Shown here piece after piece: positions 1 to 5,757 of a DNA stretch of 10,350 nucleotides. Origin of the DNA: Desulfobulbus sp. GTDB lineage: Bacteria > Desulfobacterota > Desulfobulbia > Desulfobulbales > Desulfobulbaceae. Positions within the stretch are counted from its first letter, which is position 1; each line of letters begins with the position of its first letter. The stretch is taken from positions 1 through 10,350 of the forward strand of contig DRKH01000326.1 in the NCBI GenBank assembly GCA_011051825.1, in the 5' to 3' direction. The notes beneath the pieces are model-generated. The model was not told where the DNA came from, did no database searches, and saw nothing but the letters and a program-made list of their open reading frames with translations. Position numbers and translations under genes: made by a program.

Positions 1-1
1 A

Positions 2-325
2 ATTGACCGGAAAATCGGGCCGGGTGACGCGGGCATGCTGTTTGGCGACTGTGACATCGTTGTTGAAGGGTTTGATGATAAGCATCTGAAAAAAATGCTC
101 CTGGAAGAGCTTGCCGAAACCGGAAAACCCGTGGTCTCGGCCTCCGGAATTGCCGGTCCGGACATGGACGCCGTGAAGATCAGAACAATGGGCAACTGCC
201 ATATTGTCGGCGATTTTGTCTCGGACCAGAGGGATTTTCCCCTGTTTCCACCCAAAATCGCCATGGTGGCCTCGATGATGGCCGCAATTGTTGTACGACA
301 TCTACAGGACGATACAGATGAATGA
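2..325 (+). CDS. thiF: ThiS adenylyltransferase ThiF (family-2 type), 3' part only
   Basis: The reading frame is open from the window edge to a TGA at 323-325, so about 107 C-terminal residues are seen and the start lies outside. ThiF-family enzymes (E1/MoeB-like) adenylylate the C-terminus of the sulfur carrier ThiS, the first step of sulfur delivery to the thiamine thiazole. Visible family features are the acidic-strand stretch DCDIVVEGFDD, the KPVVSASGIAG segment, the GNCHIVGD segment and the C-terminal PPKIAMVASMMAAIVVRHL helix. These match the short ThiF form found in thiamine operons of anaerobes. The nucleotide-binding glycine loop should lie upstream and cannot be checked. The last 8 nt overlap the next gene, which points to a thi operon. 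Family assignment rests on recalled motifs, not on a search. Confidence 0.8.
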   Translation: MDRKIGPGDAGMLFGDCDIVVEGFDDKHLKKMLLEELAETGKPVVSASGIAGPDMDAVKIRTMGNCHIVGDFVSDQRDFPLFPPKIAMVASMMAAIVVRHLQDDTDE

Positions 326-1355
326 TGCAAGAATTCTCGACGCAACGGGTAACCGGGCTGCCGAAGGCCTGCGGGTGCTGGAAGACATTGCCCGATTTAC
401 CTTTGACAACCGGAAGATTTCTGCTGAGCTCCGCGGATTGCGGCACGAAATCCGGGCCTTGTTTCAAGGGATGGAGCAGGACCTTTTAGGGGCAAGAGAT
501 GCCGAAGGTGATGTCGGTGTGGTTACCTCTTCAGGTGACGACTCGGATGCGAGGAAGGGGCTCAAGGATACGGTGCAGGCCAACTGCAAGAGGGTCCAGG
601 AGGCGCTTCGGTCCATGGAGGAAATACTTAAAAGCAGAGGTGAACACAGAGCCGGGAAGAAGATCGAAACCCTGCGCTTTGCCGCCTATTCCCTGGAACC
701 TGAACTCCTCTCTCTTTTTATCCGTCGGCTGCCCCGCGGTGTCTATGGTATTCTGGGGGAAAAGTTCTCCCTTGGCCGGAGCAATGTCGAGGTGGCCCGG
801 TTGATGGTGGATGGCGGGATCGATGTCCTGCAGTACCGGGAAAAACTGAGCGACAAAAGTCTGAAAGAGATCTATTCCGAGTGTTGCGCAATCCGAAAAA
901 TTACCGCCGATGCCGGGGTCCCGTTTATTGTCAACGACTATGCCGACGTTGCCCTGATGGTCGGTGCCGACGGTATCCACCGGGGCCAGGATGACCTGCC
1001 GGTCCAGGCCCTGCGGAAAATCGCTCCGCAGATGATGATCGGCTGTTCAACCCATTCGCCCGAGCAGGCCCAAAAAGCCATAGCAGACGGGGCGGATTAC
1101 ATCGGGGTGGGGCCGATATTTGCCACCCAAACCAAAGAGGATGTCTGCGATGCGGTCGGACTCGAATATCTTGACTATGTGGTCAACAATCATGATATCC
1201 CCTTTGTGGCCATCGGCGGGATTAAACGAGATAATTTGCCGGAAGTGCTGGCACGGGGAGCCGAAACCGTCTGCCTGGTCACGGAAATCATTGGGGCCGG
1301 GAATATTGAAAAACGAGTTCAAGAAATTAAAGAAAGAGTTGGAGAACAGAAATGA
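318..1355 (+). CDS. thiE: ThiD2-ThiE fusion: HMP-P kinase / thiamine-phosphate synthase
   Basis: A 345-residue two-domain protein. Residues 1-135 match ThiD2, a small HMP-phosphate kinase unrelated to ThiD: RILDATGNRAAEGLRVLEDI at 5-24, DVGVVTSS at 65-72 and ANCKRVQEALRSMEE at 88-102. Residues 140-340 are a TIM-barrel ThiE with LQYREK (171-176), VNDYADVAL (205-213), GIHRGQDDLP (219-228), IGCSTHS (241-247), YIGVGPIFATQTK (261-273) and FVAIGGI (296-302). The protein would turn HMP-P into HMP-PP and couple it to thiazole phosphate to give thiamine phosphate. The ATG at 318 is preferred over an in-frame TTG at 288 because the domain homology begins there and it overlaps the thiF stop. In GIHRGQ, an Arg replaces the Leu I expect in typical ThiE (GVHLGQ). 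The stop overlaps the thiC start by 4 nt. Confidence 0.92.
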   Translation: MNDARILDATGNRAAEGLRVLEDIARFTFDNRKISAELRGLRHEIRALFQGMEQDLLGARDAEGDVGVVTSSGDDSDARKGLKDTVQANCKRVQEALRSMEEILKSRGEHRAGKKIETLRFAAYSLEPELLSLFIRRLPRGVYGILGEKFSLGRSNVEVARLMVDGGIDVLQYREKLSDKSLKEIYSECCAIRKITADAGVPFIVNDYADVALMVGADGIHRGQDDLPVQALRKIAPQMMIGCSTHSPEQAQKAIADGADYIGVGPIFATQTKEDVCDAVGLEYLDYVVNNHDIPFVAIGGIKRDNLPEVLARGAETVCLVTEIIGAGNIEKRVQEIKERVGEQK

Positions 1356-2641
1356 AGAATACCAAAAAATATACAACCCAGATTGATGCGGCCCGCAAGG
1401 GAATCCTGACCCCGCAGATGGAAGAAGTCCTGGCCGGAGAATCCATATCGCAGCAGGAGCTGATGGAAAAAGTTGCCAGGGGCCATATTGCCATCCCGGC
1501 CAACCGCAATCACTTCAATCTGAAGGCGGCAGGTGTCGGCAGTGGCCTGAAGACCAAGATCAACGTCAATCTTGGGGTTTCCAAAGATGTCTGTTCCTTT
1601 GATGCGGAAATGAACAAGGCCCACATGGCGGTTGAATACAAGGCCGATGCGATCATGGATTTGAGTGTTTCCGGTGACACCGCAGGGTTTCGCAAGCGGC
1701 TGGTCAGGGAAATACCGGTCATGATCGGCACTGTGCCCATTTATGATACCCTGACCCGGACCGGTAAGGCGGTCAAGGATATCACCATTGACGACTGGTT
1801 TGAGACCGTGCAGATCCATGCCGACAACGGGATTGATTTTGTCACCCTCCACGCCGGGTTTACCCGGAAATGTATCCACAGCCTCAAGGCCAACAAGCGG
1901 TTGTGCGGGATCGTCAGTAGGGGCGGGGCAATTCTCTTTGAGTGGATGGTGGAAACCGGCAACGAGAACCCGTTTTATGAGCATTTTGACCGGTTGCTCG
2001 ATATCTGTGAGGCCTCGGATGTCTGTATCAGTCTTGGTGACGGGCTCAGGCCCGGTGCGATCAAAGATTCAACCGATGCCCCCCAGATCCAGGAGCTGAT
2101 TACCCTGGGTGAGTTGACCAAACAGGCCTGGGAACACAACGTTCAGGTTATGATCGAGGGGCCGGGACACGTGCCCCTGCATGAAGTTGAGATGAATATG
2201 AAACTGCAGAAAAAACTCTGTCATAATGCACCGTTTTACGTTCTGGGGCCCCTGGTGACCGATATTGGTTCCGGTTACGATCATATAACCTCCGCCATCG
2301 GTGGGGCGGTGGCTGCCATGCACGGGGCCGATTTCCTCTGTTATGTCACCCCGGCCGAACACCTGCGCCTGCCCTCTGCCGAGGATGTAAAAGAGGGAAT
2401 CATGGCCTCAAGAATTGCCGCCCACGCCGGGGATCTTGCCAAAGGTCTGGCCGGCGCCGACAGCCTGGATTATACCATGAGCAAGGCAAGGGGAGGGATG
2501 GACTGGGAGACCCAGCTTGACTGCTCCATCGATCCGGAAAAGGCCCGGGCCTACCGGAAATCCTCCGAGCCGTCGGAAAAAAAGGTCTGTACCATGTGCG
2601 GTGATTTTTGCCCTATGAAGCGGGTGGCTGAGCTGTTATAA
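1352..2641 (+). CDS. thiC: Phosphomethylpyrimidine synthase ThiC (radical SAM, short form)
   Basis: A 429-residue protein that converts aminoimidazole ribotide to HMP-P using a [4Fe-4S] cluster and S-adenosylmethionine. Recognisable ThiC blocks are AIPANRNH (47-54), NVNLGVSKD (71-79), DLSVSGD (103-109), SRGGAILFEWM (189-199), SLGDGLRPG (227-235), IEGPGHVP (268-275), GPLVTDIGSGYDHI (299-312) and the C-terminal cluster motif with Cys413, Cys416 and Cys420. The cluster spacing is CX2CX3C, one residue shorter than the CX2CX4C of long E. coli-type ThiC. The protein lacks the long N-terminal extension of that type. The start overlaps the thiE stop as ATGA, with GGAG at 1341-1344 seven bases upstream. 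The paralog BzaF (5-hydroxybenzimidazole synthase) is a conceivable alternative, but the thi context argues for ThiC. Confidence 0.93.
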   Translation: MKNTKKYTTQIDAARKGILTPQMEEVLAGESISQQELMEKVARGHIAIPANRNHFNLKAAGVGSGLKTKINVNLGVSKDVCSFDAEMNKAHMAVEYKADAIMDLSVSGDTAGFRKRLVREIPVMIGTVPIYDTLTRTGKAVKDITIDDWFETVQIHADNGIDFVTLHAGFTRKCIHSLKANKRLCGIVSRGGAILFEWMVETGNENPFYEHFDRLLDICEASDVCISLGDGLRPGAIKDSTDAPQIQELITLGELTKQAWEHNVQVMIEGPGHVPLHEVEMNMKLQKKLCHNAPFYVLGPLVTDIGSGYDHITSAIGGAVAAMHGADFLCYVTPAEHLRLPSAEDVKEGIMASRIAAHAGDLAKGLAGADSLDYTMSKARGGMDWETQLDCSIDPEKARAYRKSSEPSEKKVCTMCGDFCPMKRVAELL

Positions 2642-2645
2642 TTTT

Positions 2646-2687
2646 GAGTTCCGAGTTCCGAGTTCCGAGTTCCGAGTTCTGAGTTCC
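2646..2687 (+). repeat. Tandem heptanucleotide repeat, six copies of GAGTTCC
   Basis: Six consecutive 7-bp units GAGTTCC occupy these positions. Five are identical and the fifth reads GAGTTCT. The array begins 4 nt after the thiC stop and ends 35 nt before the start of the next gene. Since 7 is not a multiple of 3, copy-number change would not matter for coding here. Short heptamer arrays of this sort are known between genes in several bacterial groups; their role is unclear. The array may be variable in length between strains. Confidence 0.95.
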
Positions 2688-2710
2688 GATTTTATGTATT
2701 TTTGCCTGAA

Positions 2711-2716
2711 AGGAGG
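2711..2716 (+). promoter_or_regulatory. Strong Shine-Dalgarno deciding the start of the FAH-family gene
   Basis: AGGAGG is a full consensus ribosome binding site placed 6 nt before the ATG at 2723. It rules out the in-frame upstream TTG at 2702 as the start, because that codon would place the site inside the coding region. Confidence 0.85.
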
Positions 2717-2722
2717 AGCACG

Positions 2723-3430
2723 ATGGTGGTCACCCTGCCGATGCTGGATGGACAGGAGGTAACGATTGCGCCGACGAAGATCGTTGCCCTGGGGCTCAAT
2801 TATCTTGAACATATCAAGGAGAGTCAGTCGGTAAATGTGCAGAATTTTACCGAAGAGATTCCAAAAGAGCCGGTTCTGTTTCCAAAAACACCCAATGTGC
2901 TCATCGGTCCGGGTACCCCCATTGTCCTGCCTGCCCTCTTGAAAACCTACGCTTTTGAGGACTGCCGGACCGATTATGAGGGGGAACTGGCGATCCTGAT
3001 CAAAGACCGGATCAAGGATGTGAGCGAAGACGAGGCCCTGGACCATGTGCTGGGGTTTACCTGTTTTAATGATGTCAGCCAGCGCAATCTCCAGCGGAGC
3101 GACAAGTCGGGCTGGTACCGGGGCAAGTCACTGGATACCTTTGGCCCCATCGGTCCGGTGATCGTGCCCCCTGCCGCCATCGGTGATCCTCAGAATCTCC
3201 GCATTCAAACCCGGTTGAACGGGCAGGTGGTTCAGGATTCCAATACCCGTCACATGATCTTCAACATTTCGCAGATTATCAGCTTTATTTCCCGCAATTT
3301 TACCCTTGAACCCGGTGATATCATCATTACCGGGACCCCGAGCGGGGTCGGCCCGCTTCATCATGGCGATGTAGTTGAGGTGGAAATCGAAAATATCGGT
3401 ACTTTGAAGAATCCTGTCATCGCCGAATAA
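2723..3430 (+). CDS. Fumarylacetoacetate hydrolase (FAH) family protein
   Basis: A 235-residue protein, the usual size of a single-domain FAH-family enzyme. Family motifs in order: VALGLNYLEH (21-30), KTPNVLIGPG (55-64), DYEGELAILI (84-93) with the putative metal ligands Glu86 and Glu88, GFTCFNDVSQRNLQ (111-124) with ligand Asp117, GKSLDTFGPIGP (134-145), LNGQVVQDSNT (165-175), and LEPGDIIITGTPSGVG (195-210). Members are Mg/Mn-dependent and cleave or isomerise C-C bonds in oxo acids (acylpyruvate hydrolase, oxaloacetate tautomerase or decarboxylase, HpcE-type isomerase). The sequence alone does not fix the substrate. It lies 81 nt after thiC on the same strand with no terminator between them, so co-transcription is possible. 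A link to thiamine metabolism is not established. A housekeeping role on oxaloacetate-like metabolites is my inference. Confidence 0.88.
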   Translation: MVVTLPMLDGQEVTIAPTKIVALGLNYLEHIKESQSVNVQNFTEEIPKEPVLFPKTPNVLIGPGTPIVLPALLKTYAFEDCRTDYEGELAILIKDRIKDVSEDEALDHVLGFTCFNDVSQRNLQRSDKSGWYRGKSLDTFGPIGPVIVPPAAIGDPQNLRIQTRLNGQVVQDSNTRHMIFNISQIISFISRNFTLEPGDIIITGTPSGVGPLHHGDVVEVEIENIGTLKNPVIAE

Positions 3431-3485
3431 TTGCAGGATTTGTCTACTGGTGGATAAAGACCAGCAGCAGTGCTGTAAGAGAAGG

Positions 3486-3540
3486 CCGACGCCAACCGAG
3501 GCCAGGGATATCTGGGCACAGTTGGCGCTGAGATAGTCGG
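3486..3540. repeat. Nested inverted repeats in the convergent gap (3431-3612)
   Basis: Between the convergent FAH and ilvD genes, the arms CGCCAAC (3490-3496) and GTTGGCG (3521-3527) are perfect 7-bp complements. Inside them CCAG (3502-3505) pairs with CTGG (3512-3515), and outside them CCGA (3486-3489) can pair with TCGG (3537-3540) across a bulge. No T-tract follows on either strand, so this is not a standard Rho-independent terminator. It may still be a bidirectional 3'-end structure. The rest of the 182-bp gap holds only a weak 5-bp hairpin (3447-3464) and a doubtful small minus-strand ORF. Confidence 0.4.
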
Positions 3541-3612
3541 AAATGGTTCACAGGGTGGAGGCCGCCCCCATAGCTCAGACCGTGGCTCAGGGGACGCATC
3601 ACCGTCTTTCAG

Positions 3613-5442
3613 TTATTCAACAATCCGTACCGCACCCTTGTCAGCTGAGGCGGCAAAATGGGCATAGACCTTCAGGGCCGGAGAAATAGAGCGGTCCCGT
3701 GTCGGGGTGAAAGCCTTCTCTCCCCGGGCCTCTTCCTGCTGCCGTCGTTTGGCCAGCTCTTCCTTGCCGATCTCCAGGTTTATACTGCGCTCAGGGATGT
3801 TGATGTCGATCGGATCGCCGTTTCTGACCAGACCGATTGCCCCGCCGCCGGCCGCCTCCGGAGAGACGTGGCCGATGGACAGACCCGAGGTGCCGCCGGA
3901 AAAACGGCCATCGGTCACCAGGGCGCATTCAACCCCGAGGTGAATGGATTTCAGGTAGGAGGTCGGGTAGAGCATTTCCTGCATGCCCGGTCCGCCCTTG
4001 GGCCCTTCGTATAGAATAAAAACCACGTCTCCGGCAACGATTTCGCCGCCGAGAATTCCTTCGCAGGCCGCTTCCTGGGAGTGAAAGACCTTGGCTGTCC
4101 CCTTGAAATGGAGGACGGATGGATCAACCCCGGCCGTCTTGACGATACAGCCGTTTTCGGCAATGTTGCCATAGAGTACGGCCAGACCGCCATCTTTACT
4201 GTAACAGTGTTCCAGTTCGCGAATGCAGCCGGATTGTCGATCCCGATCCAGTTCCGGATAATAGGTTTCCTGGGACCCCATGACCAGATTGCGTCCTTTG
4301 GATGCCGGTCCACTGCGGTAGAGCTGCTGCGCCTCTTCGCTCACCGTCTCCCGCATGATGTCGTAGCGGTCAAGGGCCCCGGCAAGGGTCAGGCCGTCGG
4401 CCCGGTTGACCGAGGTGTCGATGAGACCGGCCCGGTCCAGCTCGCCGAGAATGCCGAGAATACCACCGGCCCTGTTGACATCCTCTACGTGATAATGGGA
4501 CGAGGGCGCAACCTTGCATAGATTTGGTATCTTGCGGGAAAGACGATCGATATCATCCATGGTGAAGTCGACTCCCGCCTCATGGGCAATGGCCAGGAGA
4601 TGAAGCACGGTGTTGGTGGAGCCGCCCATGGCAATGTCCAGGGTCATGGCGTTTTCAAAGGCCGCTCTGGAGGCAATGGAGCGCGGCAGAACCGAGGCAT
4701 CGTCATGTGCATACCAGGCGGTGCACATCTCGACAATCCGATTGGCCGCCTGCATGAACAGATCCATCCGCCCGGCGTGGGTGGCCACCAGGGTGCCGTT
4801 ACCGGCCAGGGCCAGACCAAGGGCCTCGTTGAGGCAGTTCATGGAATTGGCGGTAAACATGCCCGAGCATGATCCGCAGGTGGGACAGGCCGAGCGTTCA
4901 ACCTCGGCAATTTCCTCATCGCTGACCGAGCTGTCACCGGCCATGACCATGGCATCAACCAGGTCATAGGGCTTATTCTTGATAATGCCTGCCTCCATGG
5001 GGCCGCCGGAAACGAAGATTGCCGGAATATTCAGCCGCATGGCACCAATCAGCATGCCGGGAGTGATCTTGTCGCAGTTGGAGATGCAGACCATTCCGTC
5101 GACCTTGTGGGCGTTGCACATGTACTCCACCGAGTCGGCGATCAGCTCACGGGAAGGCAGGGAGTAGAGCATGCCGTCATGGCCCATGGCAATGCCGTCG
5201 TCAATGGCAATGGTGTTGAATTCGGCCGCAAAACAGCCCTGCTTTTCAATGGCCTTTTTGACCTGCTGGCCGATTTCATGGAGATGAACATGGCCGGGAA
5301 CCATCTGGGTAAACGAGTTGACCACCGCGATTATCGGCTTGCCCATCTGTTCTTCCGTCATTCCGTTTGCCCGCCACAGGGCACGGGCACCTGCCATTCG
5401 TCGGCCCTGGGTTGTTGTTGCACTGCGCAGTGATGTCGGCAT
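3613..5442 (-). CDS. ilvD: Dihydroxy-acid dehydratase IlvD
   Basis: A 609-residue protein collinear with E. coli IlvD (616 residues). It dehydrates 2,3-dihydroxy-isovalerate and 2,3-dihydroxy-3-methylvalerate to the 2-oxo acid precursors of valine/leucine and isoleucine, using an iron-sulfur cluster and Mg2+. Visible signatures: RSATTTQGRRMAGARALWRA (6-25), AVVNSFTQMVPGHVHL (39-54), DDGIAMGH (81-88), CISNCDKITPGM (119-130) with Cys123, ACPTCGSCSGMFTANSMNC (185-203) containing Cys186, Cys189 and Cys192, then GGSTNTVLHL, YEGPKGGPGMQEML, TDGRFSGGTSGLSIGHVSPE and the C-terminal SADKGAVR. The E. coli-like length and blocks suggest the oxygen-sensitive [4Fe-4S] type, which is an inference. The ATG start follows GAGG by 9 nt. 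The gene stands alone, convergent to the FAH gene and divergent from the PilU-like gene. Confidence 0.97.
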   Translation of the reverse strand: MPTSLRSATTTQGRRMAGARALWRANGMTEEQMGKPIIAVVNSFTQMVPGHVHLHEIGQQVKKAIEKQGCFAAEFNTIAIDDGIAMGHDGMLYSLPSRELIADSVEYMCNAHKVDGMVCISNCDKITPGMLIGAMRLNIPAIFVSGGPMEAGIIKNKPYDLVDAMVMAGDSSVSDEEIAEVERSACPTCGSCSGMFTANSMNCLNEALGLALAGNGTLVATHAGRMDLFMQAANRIVEMCTAWYAHDDASVLPRSIASRAAFENAMTLDIAMGGSTNTVLHLLAIAHEAGVDFTMDDIDRLSRKIPNLCKVAPSSHYHVEDVNRAGGILGILGELDRAGLIDTSVNRADGLTLAGALDRYDIMRETVSEEAQQLYRSGPASKGRNLVMGSQETYYPELDRDRQSGCIRELEHCYSKDGGLAVLYGNIAENGCIVKTAGVDPSVLHFKGTAKVFHSQEAACEGILGGEIVAGDVVFILYEGPKGGPGMQEMLYPTSYLKSIHLGVECALVTDGRFSGGTSGLSIGHVSPEAAGGGAIGLVRNGDPIDINIPERSINLEIGKEELAKRRQQEEARGEKAFTPTRDRSISPALKVYAHFAASADKGAVRIVE

Positions 5443-5505
5443 GGTTGCTGTCCTCTATAAGCAAAGTTTTCTATTTTTTTTCTTGTAATTTACCTTCGGT
5501 TGGCG

Positions 5506-5533
5506 ATACTACCTAATTAGTACATTTTGTCAA
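5506..5533 (-). promoter_or_regulatory. Sigma70-like promoter of ilvD
   Basis: On the minus strand a perfect -35 TTGACA (complement of 5528-5533) is followed after 16 nt by TAGTAT as -10 (complement of 5506-5511). Transcription would begin near 5499 and leave a leader of about 55 nt before the ilvD ATG. That leader holds no T-box, no branched-chain leader peptide and no terminator-like hairpin that I can see. Confidence 0.65.
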
Positions 5534-5540
5534 ATATACA

Positions 5541-5607
5541 CCTGAATCCGTGATAAAATTTTAAGGGTAATCGATTCTTTCCGATGGAAAAGGTTCACGG
5601 ATTCGGG
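5541..5607. repeat. 67-nt element with 13-bp inverted arms in the ilvD/pilU-like divergent gap
   Basis: The arm at 5541-5553 (CCTGAATCCGTGA) pairs with 5595-5607 (TCACGGATTCGGG). Ten of the pairs (5544-5553 with 5595-5604) are perfect Watson-Crick, then one G-U and two G-C. The 41-nt interior holds the palindrome TAAAATTTTA (5554-5563) and a small hairpin ATCG/CGAT (5570-5573 with 5582-5585). The element begins 8 nt from the ilvD -35 box and about 150 nt before the next gene's start. It could be an operator, a structured leader RNA or a small repeat element; the sequence does not decide. Confidence 0.6.
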
Positions 5608-5757
5608 ATACGGTTATGCTGATGCGGTGCCCCTGAACACTTACTTTGAATGTGCATGGCGTCCCGTTGTCTCCTGGACCGGCAGGAGCCGCCGCAGGCG
5701 GACAGCTATATGTCGTCCTCTAACCCCGGAGTATAATCCCTTTCCTGGAAAAAGCCT

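Larger units (their letters stand above)
5443..5757. other. Divergent intergenic region, 315 bp
   Basis: This gap holds the ilvD leader and promoter (5443-5533), the 67-nt inverted-arm element (5541-5607) and two adjacent hairpins near the right end. The hairpins are CTCCTG/CAGGAG (5671-5676 with 5683-5688) and CCGCC/GGCGG (5689-5693 with 5697-5701). Neither is followed by a T-tract. A TATAAT at 5732-5737 resembles a -10 box for the PilU-like gene, but no good -35 stands 16-18 nt upstream of it. No convincing coding sequence is seen here on either strand. Confidence 0.5.

Noticed and set aside
2702..2722. Upstream TTG as the start of the FAH-family gene
   Set aside because: The consensus AGGAGG at 2711-2716 would lie inside the coding region, and the extra residues match nothing in the family.
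3447..3464. CTGGT/ACCAG hairpin after the FAH-family gene as a terminator
   Set aside because: The stem is only 5 bp with an 8-nt loop and no T-tract follows.
5656..5670. Sigma54-like TGGC...TTGT upstream of the PilU-like gene
   Set aside because: The spacing between the GG and TG elements is one base short of the required geometry, and the -24 and -12 boxes are incomplete.
5732..5737. TATAAT as a -10 box for the PilU-like gene
   Set aside because: No acceptable -35 lies 16-18 nt upstream and there is no extended -10, so it is mentioned only within the intergenic entry.
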